Below are positions 14,666 through 22,200 of a DNA stretch of 35,813 bases, piece after piece; positions within the stretch are counted from its first letter, which is position 1; the number at the start of each line of letters is the position of its first letter. The stretch is from a virus. Where the stretch lies: positions 1-35,813 of the IMG/VR virus record IMGVR_UViG_3300037504_000235. One strand, 5' to 3'. Position numbers and translations under genes: made by a program. The notes below the pieces were generated by a model that saw only the letters and a program-made list of their open reading frames with translations, made no database searches and was not told where the DNA came from.

Positions 14666-15697
14666 ATGAGTGACAAGATTCTCAAAGACAGCGGTAGGCG
14701 TCAGGAGTTTGACACCGGAGCAGTCCGTGACTGCGAGCAGGGAAAGGGTCGGTTCGACCTCCTCCCCGGCCATGCCATCGGCCTTCTCGCCAAGCACTTC
14801 GAGGCCGGAGCAACGAAGTACGGCGACCGGAACTGGGAGAAGGGGATTCCTTTGCACCGCTACCTTGACTCCGCCACCCGCCACCTGATGAAGTTCGTCG
14901 GCGGTGAGCGAGATGAGCCGCATCTGGTCGCGGCGATGTGGAACATCGCGTGCCTGCTTCAGACCCGGCACTGGATCGAAACCGGTAGGCTTCCGCAGGA
15001 ACTCAACGATCTGCCGGTGGGCTTCGAGGACGATCCGTATAACCCTCAGCCGGAGAAGGGTAGCCCAACCCTTGCTGAAGCACGCGATCTCCTACTCCTG
15101 TCTGATGAAATGTCGCGAGTGCAGGAGTTGCGATTCACCCGCGAACCATTACGTATACGGTTTGACCGGATGACCTCAGCAGCCGCGTCTGATTATCGTC
15201 GGCAAGAGATGATTCGGTTGGTCTGGAACAGCGTGAAGTTTCCGGCCAGTTACGTTTCTAAGGACTACCGAGTGGTCTACATCGCCGGGCCGATGCGTGG
15301 CTACGCCAAGTTCAATTTCCCAGCGTTCGATCAGGCCCGAGATGAGTGGCTGAGTCGAGGATGGGTGGTTATCAGCCCTGCCGACATCGACCGTGCCGGA
15401 GGGCTCGATGAGACCACTGAGTCAGTCGAGTTCAGTCAGGAAGCAAACCGGGAGTTCGTGCGGCGGGACACTTTCGTCCTGAAGGAGCTTCTGCGGCCGG
15501 AACACGGCGACTGCATCGCGGTCCTTCCCGGCTGGGAGCGGTCCACCGGGGCAAAGGGCGAGGTGTTCCTTGCCGCGTGGCTGGGGCTGGATATCCGACT
15601 TGCAAAAGACCCGGCTTTTCTCCTTGACACCGGCAAACTCGGTGGTATACTCGGAAGTACGCTGGACCTTTTTCGCTTTGAAGGAGCCGAAGGATGA
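14666..15697 (+). CDS. dATP/dGTP diphosphohydrolase-like domain fused to DUF4406
   Basis: The product has 343 residues. Residues 15-115 match the dATP/dGTP diphosphohydrolase N-terminal family (PF18909), with RFDLLP, AKHFEAGATKYGDRNWEKGIP and RHLMKF...HLVAAMWNIACLL. These proteins are linked in some phages to dNTP pool change, including 2-aminoadenine genomes. Residues about 200-325 match DUF4406, a nucleoside 2-deoxyribosyltransferase-like fold, with VVYIAGPMRGY, NFPAF and AVLPGWERSTGAKGE. The fusion suggests purine deoxynucleotide hydrolysis plus base handling. No PurZ is seen in the window. Start after ATAGGAGCAGCCA. Confidence 0.8.
   Translation: MSDKILKDSGRRQEFDTGAVRDCEQGKGRFDLLPGHAIGLLAKHFEAGATKYGDRNWEKGIPLHRYLDSATRHLMKFVGGERDEPHLVAAMWNIACLLQTRHWIETGRLPQELNDLPVGFEDDPYNPQPEKGSPTLAEARDLLLLSDEMSRVQELRFTREPLRIRFDRMTSAAASDYRRQEMIRLVWNSVKFPASYVSKDYRVVYIAGPMRGYAKFNFPAFDQARDEWLSRGWVVISPADIDRAGGLDETTESVEFSQEANREFVRRDTFVLKELLRPEHGDCIAVLPGWERSTGAKGEVFLAAWLGLDIRLAKDPAFLLDTGKLGGILGSTLDLFRFEGAEG
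15624..15651 (+). promoter_or_regulatory. sigma70-like promoter P5
   Basis: Consensus TTGACA (15624-15629), a 16-nt spacer ending CGGTGG, and TATACT (15646-15651), with TGG just before the -10 (extended -10 type). It lies in the 3' end of the dNTP-hydrolase fusion gene, 43 nt before the start of the HTH-phosphoesterase gene, and is probably among the strongest promoters here. Confidence 0.85.
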
Positions 15698-17328
15698 CGA
15701 TGACGAATCAGGAACTCTACGACGCCGTACAGGAACACGGAGGCTTCCGCCCCGCCAGCCGGATTATCGGCGTGCCGGAGTCCACGATCCGTCGCCGTCT
15801 ACGTGATTTCGTGCCCGGCCTCCCGCCCGGTGCGTTCTCCCCGACACAGGAGGAGATCCAGCCCACCCACATCACCGAGCAGGGCGTGTCAACCACGGAG
15901 CGGTGGAGCCCCGATCAGAAAGGCACACGGCGGTACATTCTGACCTCAGCCCAGAACAACGCCCGCGTCCATGACGAGTTCTGGGAGAACCTGCAAGCTC
16001 TGGCTCGGGACATGGATGCCGAGATCATGGTGTCGTGCGTGCTGTACGACAAGACTGGGTACCGCGGTCTCGTTCGCAAGGGCGAGCGTAAGACGAACAA
16101 GGTGTGGTGGGACGAGCGGATCAAGCCGTACATGACGAACGAGCGTGTGCGACTGCACCGGCGGTTGGCCTTCTGCGGCGAGATGGACATCCTCGCCACG
16201 GCGAAGCGTCCGCTCAGCGGCCTGCAATCCTACTGCGGCCGGTCCTCGATCATCGTCCCCCACAACCGATTCGCCTTCCAGTGCGTCGAAAGCCGTAAGG
16301 GGCAGATGCCGAAGGAGATGTTCACCACCGGCTCATGCACTCACCGCCGCTTCGTGCAGCGTAAGACGGGGCAGGTCGCCAGCTTCCACCACGTTCTCGG
16401 TGCTTTGCTCGTCGAGGTCACGGAGGACGGCTACTGGCACGTCCACCACTTGAACGCGGAGGAAGATGGCAGCTTCTTCTGGCTCGACCGGGAGTATCGG
16501 AACGGCGACCTGTTCACCACCCACAACTGCCCGGCTGCTCTGATCGTCGGCGACATCCACTACGAGAAGAAGGACGCCGACGTACTTCGGGCGACGTTCA
16601 CTGGCATCGAAAGCATCTGCGGAGCCCTGCGGCCGGAAACCGTCGTTCTCCACGACCTGATGGATTTCAACGTCCGGAACCATCACACTCTTCGCGACCC
16701 CTTCGAGATGTACAAGGTCAAGAAGCGGTCCGTGGAGGAGGACATCTTGAAGGCCGGTCAGTTCGTAGCGTTCGTTGGACACAACTTCCCCGGCGTGAGC
16801 TTCGGTCCGGACGTTTTCGTGGTCCCTGCCAATCACGACGAAATGCTCGTGCGGTGGCTCAAGGAAGAGGACTGGCGGCGTGACCCGCTCAACATGAAGT
16901 TCTACCTCCAAGCCGCCCTCCATATGATCCGCCGGGCGGACCGCAATCAACGAACGGACTCCGGCCTGCTCCAGTGGGCGATTCAGTCCTACCACGGACG
17001 GGCCAACCGGGACTCGATCAAGTTCTTGGAGGTCGATGAGTCGCTCGAAATCGCGGGCGTTGAGTGCGGGATGCACGGACACATCGGCCCGAGTGGGGCC
17101 TTCGGGACTCCGAGCCAGTTCGCTCGACTCGGGTTCAAGACCTTCACCGGCCACACCCACACTCCGTCCATCGTTGACGGGTGCTACACGGTCGGCGTTG
17201 CGGGTAAGCTCGACATGGAGTACAACCGCGGCCCGTCGAAGTGGATGCACTGCCACGGAATCATCTACCCCAACGGCAAGAGGGCGTTCCTCTTCATCAA
17301 GAATCGCCGTTGGCGTGCCCCGAAGTGA
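15694..17328 (+). CDS. calcineurin-like metallophosphoesterase with N-terminal HTH
   Basis: The product has 544 residues. Residues 1-40 form a helix-turn-helix of Fis/resolvase style (NQELYDAVQEHGG, ASRIIGVPESTIRRRL). Residues 80-275 are a conserved phage region of unknown fold. The phosphoesterase core follows, with D287-I-H289, HDLMD near 314, N380-H381-D382, H near 460 and G486-H-T-H489, so all two-metal ligand motifs are present. Phage T5 A1, needed for DNA transfer and host DNA degradation, is a known phosphoesterase-type relative by architecture only. It has its own promoter P5 and overlaps the previous gene by 4 nt. Confidence 0.82.
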   Translation: MTMTNQELYDAVQEHGGFRPASRIIGVPESTIRRRLRDFVPGLPPGAFSPTQEEIQPTHITEQGVSTTERWSPDQKGTRRYILTSAQNNARVHDEFWENLQALARDMDAEIMVSCVLYDKTGYRGLVRKGERKTNKVWWDERIKPYMTNERVRLHRRLAFCGEMDILATAKRPLSGLQSYCGRSSIIVPHNRFAFQCVESRKGQMPKEMFTTGSCTHRRFVQRKTGQVASFHHVLGALLVEVTEDGYWHVHHLNAEEDGSFFWLDREYRNGDLFTTHNCPAALIVGDIHYEKKDADVLRATFTGIESICGALRPETVVLHDLMDFNVRNHHTLRDPFEMYKVKKRSVEEDILKAGQFVAFVGHNFPGVSFGPDVFVVPANHDEMLVRWLKEEDWRRDPLNMKFYLQAALHMIRRADRNQRTDSGLLQWAIQSYHGRANRDSIKFLEVDESLEIAGVECGMHGHIGPSGAFGTPSQFARLGFKTFTGHTHTPSIVDGCYTVGVAGKLDMEYNRGPSKWMHCHGIIYPNGKRAFLFIKNRRWRAPK

Positions 17329-17336
17329 GGAAACCA

Positions 17337-17534
17337 ATGGACGATCTGATTATCAGTCTGTTCGACCAGTACCCCGTTCTGATGACGGTGCTGGGTGGCC
17401 TGCTGGCCGCTCACGCTCTCGCCATCTTCATCGTCAACCTGACGCCCACTCCCAAGGACGATGAGTACGTTGCCAAGGCGTACAAGGTCATCGAGTGGGT
17501 CGCGGGCGTCGTGTCCAAGAAGTCCAAGGAGTAA
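17337..17534 (+). CDS. holin-like small membrane protein
   Basis: The product has 65 residues, starting MDDLIISLFDQYP. One hydrophobic span at about 14-36 (VLMTVLGGLLAAHALAIFIV) is followed by TPTPKDDEYVAKAYKVIEWVAGVVSKKSKE. That tail pattern is common in small phage membrane proteins placed near lysis genes. GAGG about 9 nt upstream is the ribosome binding site. A holin role is plausible, but no endolysin is visible in the window to confirm a lysis cassette. Confidence 0.7.
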   Translation: MDDLIISLFDQYPVLMTVLGGLLAAHALAIFIVNLTPTPKDDEYVAKAYKVIEWVAGVVSKKSKE

Positions 17535-17536
17535 CT

Positions 17537-17917
17537 ATGCGACTGCGACACTTCCTTCTTCCCTTTGTTCTCATTGCTGCTCTCCTGTCCACGGCGACTG
17601 TCAACACCGGCTGTGCCCCTGCGGGTCCGCTTCAGGACAAGCAGAACTACGCGGCCGTCAACGACGCCTTCATCTCTGCGGCACAGACACTCCTCGTCGC
17701 CCGCGACGCCGGGGTGTTCAGCCCCGAAGAGTGGGTTGAAGAGATTGCCCCTTTGCTGGTTGTTGGTAGTACGCTGCTTGACAGCTACTACAACGTCCTC
17801 TACGACGGCAACGAAACTTCGGCCCTCGAACTGCTCCGGGAGGTCCGACGAATCCTGACGGAGCTTGAACCCTACATTGAACGAGCCCTTGCGGCTCAGG
17901 AAGGTGGTGGCTCTTGA
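17537..17917 (+). CDS. probable lipoprotein or secreted small protein
   Basis: The product has 126 residues, starting MRLRHFLLPFVLIAALL. A basic start, a hydrophobic segment (about 5-20) and Cys26 in VNTGC look like a lipoprotein signal, although the residue three before the Cys is Asn rather than Leu. The mature part is helical (about 30-120). AAGGAG at about 17526 is the ribosome binding site. Next to a holin-like gene, an outer-membrane spanin-type role is possible; no spanin motif is recognised. Confidence 0.65.
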   Translation: MRLRHFLLPFVLIAALLSTATVNTGCAPAGPLQDKQNYAAVNDAFISAAQTLLVARDAGVFSPEEWVEEIAPLLVVGSTLLDSYYNVLYDGNETSALELLREVRRILTELEPYIERALAAQEGGGS

Positions 17918-18114
17918 ACTACACTCTCATCCTCGAAGCCCTTCTTGCTATTGGTGAACTGGCGGCCCGCATCGCCGAAACCCGCGGCTACGACGGCCCG
18001 GAACTTGACGCCTACATCGAGGCCCGCACCAAGCTCCGCCGGGAGTTGATGAGTCAGGTTCTCGACGACGCTCAGCAGGGCGGCGAGTCGGAAGAGTCCG
18101 ACGAACAGGAGTGA
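17914..18114 (+). CDS. small helical protein, TTG start
   Basis: The product has 66 residues. Its TTG start overlaps the stop of the lipoprotein gene (TTGA), with AGGAAGGTGG upstream. A short hydrophobic helix (LILEALLAIGELAARIA) is followed by an Arg-rich segment and an acidic tail (EESDEQE). It may be an accessory to the two membrane genes upstream. No family recognised. Confidence 0.6.
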   Translation: MNYTLILEALLAIGELAARIAETRGYDGPELDAYIEARTKLRRELMSQVLDDAQQGGESEESDEQE

Positions 18115-18116
18115 AC

Positions 18117-18689
18117 ATGCTCCCCATCCGCACCATCGACGATCTCGTCCGCCTGATCTACCCGAAGATGCCGACCAAGGCCGGGCAGCGGGCGATTCGT
18201 GACGGTGTGGTTCACGCTCTCGGCGGCTTTGCGGCTGCTGAGGGCTTTCTCCCCTCGTGGATCGTCATGGTTGAGTCGCGACGCGGCTCACAATGGATCA
18301 TGCAAGTGCAAGTAGACTCGGATGCCAACCGGTACCGCGTCCGCTGGCTTGAAGATTCGGCCGACATTCCGTGGGGCCGCTGGTTGGGCAATAGCTCAAA
18401 GTACCGAACCCGCCTGTGGTTGGGCGACGGCGTTGCCCGCACAATGTACAACGAATGGAAGGACAGCAATGGACGAACTTCCCCCGATCCCTTCTTTGTC
18501 ACGGCCCCCGCACAAGCGGCACATCACCCTGGGGGACGCTACGTGCGAGTGGATTCACCGCGAGTTCGACATCAAGATCACCCGGCAGACTCTTCGGAAC
18601 TGGGCAGTCCGCGGCGTCGAGGACCGCGGCAAGCTCAAGACCGTGATGAAGGGGAACCGCCGATACACGACTCAGGAGTGGATTCGTGA
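18117..18689 (+). CDS. hypothetical protein with overprinted C-terminus
   Basis: The product has 190 residues, starting MLPIRTIDDLVRLIYPK. ATG 18117, with AGGAG 5 nt upstream, is preferred over GTG 18111, which overlaps that AGGAG. Residues 1-118 look like a normal folded domain. After NEWKDSNG (about 119) the composition changes to an Arg/Pro/His-rich sequence typical of a frame that is not the main coding one, and this part lies over the HTH gene at 18469-18705. Either the gene has lost its original stop by frameshift, or the overlap is real. Confidence 0.55.
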   Translation: MLPIRTIDDLVRLIYPKMPTKAGQRAIRDGVVHALGGFAAAEGFLPSWIVMVESRRGSQWIMQVQVDSDANRYRVRWLEDSADIPWGRWLGNSSKYRTRLWLGDGVARTMYNEWKDSNGRTSPDPFFVTAPAQAAHHPGGRYVRVDSPRVRHQDHPADSSELGSPRRRGPRQAQDRDEGEPPIHDSGVDS

Positions 18690-18705
18690 GTTCATTACAG
18701 GTTGA
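18469..18705 (+). CDS. small DNA-binding-type protein (excisionase/MerR-like HTH)
   Basis: The product has 78 residues, starting MDELPPIPSLSRPP. The pattern CEWIHREFDIKITRQTLRNWAVRGVEDRG...KGNRRYTTQEWIREFI resembles winged-helix proteins of the excisionase/MerR class, with a recognition helix near TRQTLRNW and a final helix. AAGGAC upstream of ATG 18469 is a modest ribosome binding site. It overlaps the 3' end of the previous gene in a +1 frame by 221 nt. A regulatory role on phage promoters is inference. Confidence 0.65.
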   Translation: MDELPPIPSLSRPPHKRHITLGDATCEWIHREFDIKITRQTLRNWAVRGVEDRGKLKTVMKGNRRYTTQEWIREFITG

Positions 18706-19015
18706 ACACCACTCCGACGTGCTGGACATCACGGATTGGAACATGGTCCAACTTCGTGAACTCGCTGAAGCCCGCGGAGTCCTTTACTGGAACAGTCTCG
18801 GCGACTGGCGGAAGATCCAGTGTGGCCCTCTTCTCAACGCCATCGCCAACCAACGGTTCTGGGCAGACATGAAAAAGCGGCGGCCGTACATACAGCCGCC
18901 GTCTGACGCATGGTGTTTTCGTGTCGAGGACTGTCCGCCTGCTAGACAATCGCCTGCAACAATTGAGCGATCCCCCCGGCTGCACCGCCGCCCGCAAGAG
19001 CAGCCCCCGCGATAA
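18686..19015 (+). CDS. last + strand gene, hypothetical
   Basis: The product has 109 residues with a GTG start (AGGAG 7 nt upstream) overlapping the previous gene. Residues 1-75 look coding, with a SAP- or HeH-like helix pattern (WNMVQLRELAEARGVLYWNSLGDWRKIQCGPLLNAI). Residues from about 85 are Arg/Pro-rich and lie over the converging - strand gene and after the hairpin at 18872-18902, so the true functional end is uncertain. Confidence 0.55.
   Translation: MSSLQVEHHSDVLDITDWNMVQLRELAEARGVLYWNSLGDWRKIQCGPLLNAIANQRFWADMKKRRPYIQPPSDAWCFRVEDCPPARQSPATIERSPRLHRRPQEQPPR
18872..18902 (-). terminator. Rho-independent terminator of the structural operon
   Basis: On the - strand an 8-bp stem (18902-18895 with 18884-18877, one G-U pair) is followed by TTTTT. 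It lies 40 nt after the stop of the last - strand gene and inside the 3' end of the converging + strand gene. Read on the + strand it is a hairpin without a T-run. Confidence 0.8.
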
Positions 19016-19229
19016 CCCACATCAGTCGCGAGACCCGAATCTCAACGCCGCCGTGAGCATCGTCGTCCTCATCATGGGCGGCGATTTTCATTTCCACAAG
19101 CTCCCGCTCGGAGTCCCGCTGCTGCGGAACAATCACGCGAAGATAGTAGTCGAAGTATTCGCGGACTTCTTCTTTCGCGATGAGCTTTGCCTCGCGTGCT
19201 TGGGCCGTATTCAATGCTTCATTCGTCAT
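18942..19229 (-). CDS. small membrane protein at the end of the virion operon
   Basis: The product has 95 residues, starting MTNEALNTAQAREAK. Residues 1-60 form a charged amphipathic helix region, and residues 68-92 (LMWVIAGAALAGGGAAGGIAQLL) a Gly/Ala-rich membrane span. AGGGAG upstream of the start is the ribosome binding site, and the start lies 4 nt after the stop of the ejection protein gene. It could be a virion membrane-pore accessory or a lysis protein; no family recognised. Confidence 0.7.
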   Translation of the reverse strand: MTNEALNTAQAREAKLIAKEEVREYFDYYLRVIVPQQRDSERELVEMKIAAHDEDDDAHGGVEIRVSRLMWVIAGAALAGGGAAGGIAQLLQAIV

Positions 19230-19233
19230 GGAA

Positions 19234-22200
19234 TTACTCCCTCTTCTCTGCTATGGTCGTGGCCGAGCGGCGGACCGAGGACAGGCTGATGCGTTCCTCG
19301 TTTCCTTGCTGCTTCATTTCGTCGTTGAATGCTGAGATGTACGACCGTGCCGCCGCGATGTCCCCATCGGCATAAGCTTGTGCGGCCTCCTGAAGAACGT
19401 CCTTTCGGGCGTACTTACGCTGTTTCGCCCTACCCTCCGGCGTAAAGGAGTAGATCAGCTTGCCGAAGGGGAGATGCCTCACTGAGGAATACGTCCCGGT
19501 AGTCAGATCCTTCCAAAGACGGTCGGACATGTCCAAGGTTGGCGGGGATACGAACTCGGTCAAAGCGGACCCCGGCCCACGCTCACCGGCTATCTTGATG
19601 AGGTAGACCGACCCGAGGTGGGTATACAACAGGCCGTTCACCAACGACTCCGAAAAGTCAGGGTTGCGTCCGAGCAACCAATCACGAATCCAGTCGAGGC
19701 TCGCCCCGGCCAACGACAGCATCATCATACCGCGTACAAGCCCGCGAACCCCTTCCATCGCCAGCTTCGCGTCCCCGTTGTGGACGCCTTTTGCGATTTT
19801 ATCGTAGCCCTGACGACGTAGGAAGTCGAACTGCTTGGTGGCGAACCCCTTGAGTTGCCAAGCAATCCGGCCGTTCGGAGTCCGGGAGTAGTATTCCGGC
19901 ATGTCGAGCATGTCGATTGGACGGATTTCGCTGGCCTGAATGTAGGCGTAGTCCTGCACCAAGGATGATGGCGTATCGTTTTTCAGATCACGAACAAGGT
20001 CGTTCCACTGGTCGCCAAACACAGGCTCCCACTCCTGCTTCCATTTCTGGGAGGCTTTGGAGTCGGGGTTTGTAGCAAGGCGACGGCCTCTACGTACCGC
20101 GGATACCATGCTCACGCCCAAGTTGCCGAGATCGACCTTCGCAAAACCAACAGCCCGGAACCCGAGCCGAAGTGCCTTAGACATACCACGAGCATCGCCG
20201 TACTCTGATCCAAGAGCTTCGAGACCGAGGTTCCGTGCAGTGAGTACACGCTCCCGGAACGACCGCGGCACTGCCGACAACGCTGGCAAGGTACCGTCAC
20301 GAGCGGCAGTTAGAGCCAAGTCACCAAATTGAATTGCTGCGGATGACGGGTCCAACAGCGTGCCCGCGTATCCAAGGTCACGAATGAACTGCCAGTAGCG
20401 GTGCGGGGACTGTTCTCCGCTCGTAAAGATCGACGTAACCGCCGACCGCAGGCGGTTCATCTGGTATCGGGTGAGCTTGTTGGTACCGTACCCTCCCTCA
20501 AGAATAATCCGCCCGATTGCCTCGTCGATATCGTCGTCGGCGTGCCTACGCCCAAACAGCCTAGCCTTCTCGGTGGCGTAGATGATGTCGTCGAAGTACG
20601 TGTACATCGGGCGAAACGTCGTGTCATAGAATTCCTTCCACTGCTCGAAAGTCAGGTTCTCCACCGACCTCTGACCGAACCGTGACGAGGAAATCTTCAC
20701 CCCCTTTGCAGTCCGACCGGCCATCCACTGATTCGTGAGCTTCTGCTTTTCCGCGAGCGTCAGATCACGTCCGAGCTTCTTTGACCGCTGAGCAAACACT
20801 CGGTCGAGGTCTGTTCGCTCTTCTTGCGAAAGAGAATCCAGAAACTTGGCGTACTGTTTCGGACGCATCGCCCGCGGAAAGTGGTTGGGGATCTCTCCGA
20901 CCCGGAGGCCGACACTCGTAGCATTTTGGCGGGCTCTGCCTTTCATGCTATCAACGAGAGAGTGCTGATCCAGAATCTCAGAAGCCTGATCCGTGTTGTC
21001 TTGGAGGAATCGTGTGGCCTCGTTCCACTGCTGCGTCTGCCATAGATACAGCAACCGCTGCTGCTGTTCTTTCGACAACGCCCCCTTGACCATCTTTTCA
21101 AGCTGGTTGGTTTGGTACCGAGCCTCGTGCGTTTTACGAGCCACGGCTGCGTAGAACTGTTTGATCCGGCCATACAACCGCGGGGCAAACCGCCGGATAA
21201 CAGAACCAACCGGCGTAGCTAGGCCCTCAACCACCGTAAGCGGGCCTTCGGCCGCCCAATTCAAGAGCTTGAGGGATGCCGTGGTGCGGTTCCAACCCGG
21301 CAACGCAACATCAAGGACAGTCTCCGCTGCATCAGGAGCGAACTCTCCCGGCTCCTGTGGCTGGATCGGCGTTGCGGCCTGCCGAACCGGGTCCACCATG
21401 CGGGCTGCCACAGTATCCCGACTCGCCGCCGGTATATCGGACGGGTTGCGGACAGCATCAGCCAGCCCTTCCTGGGTGCGTTGCTGGTACGCGGCAATCG
21501 CCGCCTCAGCTTCCGCCCGCGTACGCGGCTCGCCCAGCTTTTCCTTCACGATCTGCTTGCGAGCCTGAATACCGAGGTCCGCTTCCTGAAGAAGCTGATC
21601 CAGATCAGAACCGGGAGTGTACGTTGCAACTTCGCCCGCAACACCCATAGTCAGGCCGGGGATGATGGCCTGACGGCCCACGGCCTCCTCAATCCGGTCC
21701 CGAACGATGCGAGCACCCTTGGCGTCTGTATCAGGGAGGATAACGGCGAACTCGTCGCCGCCCTGACGGGTTGCGATGATATCCCCTCGACGCCCCGGCT
21801 TCGGTGCCCGGATGACCGACTGGATTGCCTTACCAACACCCCCGAGAGCTACGTCCCCCTCGTCGTGGCCGCGAAGATCGTTCAACACCTTGAACGAATC
21901 AAGGTCCATAAGGATGATGCTGAACGGCTTGCCCGTTTCTTCTGTACGCCGTTTCACGTCACGCAGCGTTTCGTCGTACTGCAACTTGTTACCGAGCCCT
22001 GTCACTGGGTCGGTACGAGCCTCTTTACGCACACGAGCAGTTTCTTCACGAGCCTCAACAAGCTCTTGCTTCAGCCGTTCGACCTCGTTTGGCTCAAAGA
22101 ACTGCCGCTCATCGAAACCCTGTGGGTACTTCTTGCTCTTGCGGCGACGACGCGGGGGCGTGGCTTGCGGGCCCTCATACCGCTGACCGGTAAGTCGGGC

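Noticed and set aside
14666-15697. Calling this a 2-aminoadenine (Z) genome phage
   Set aside because: Only the dATP/dGTP-diphosphohydrolase-like domain is present; PurZ and DatZ are not in the window, and the polymerase is not clearly a DpoZ type by eye.
16333-17337. Long - strand open frame of 334 codons
   Set aside because: It is antisense to the metallophosphoesterase core with all catalytic motifs intact; no ribosome binding site or family pattern was seen.
17337-18114. Complete lysis cassette
   Set aside because: A holin-like and a lipoprotein-like gene are present, but no endolysin (glycosidase, amidase or peptidase motif) is seen nearby, so lysis function is not claimed.
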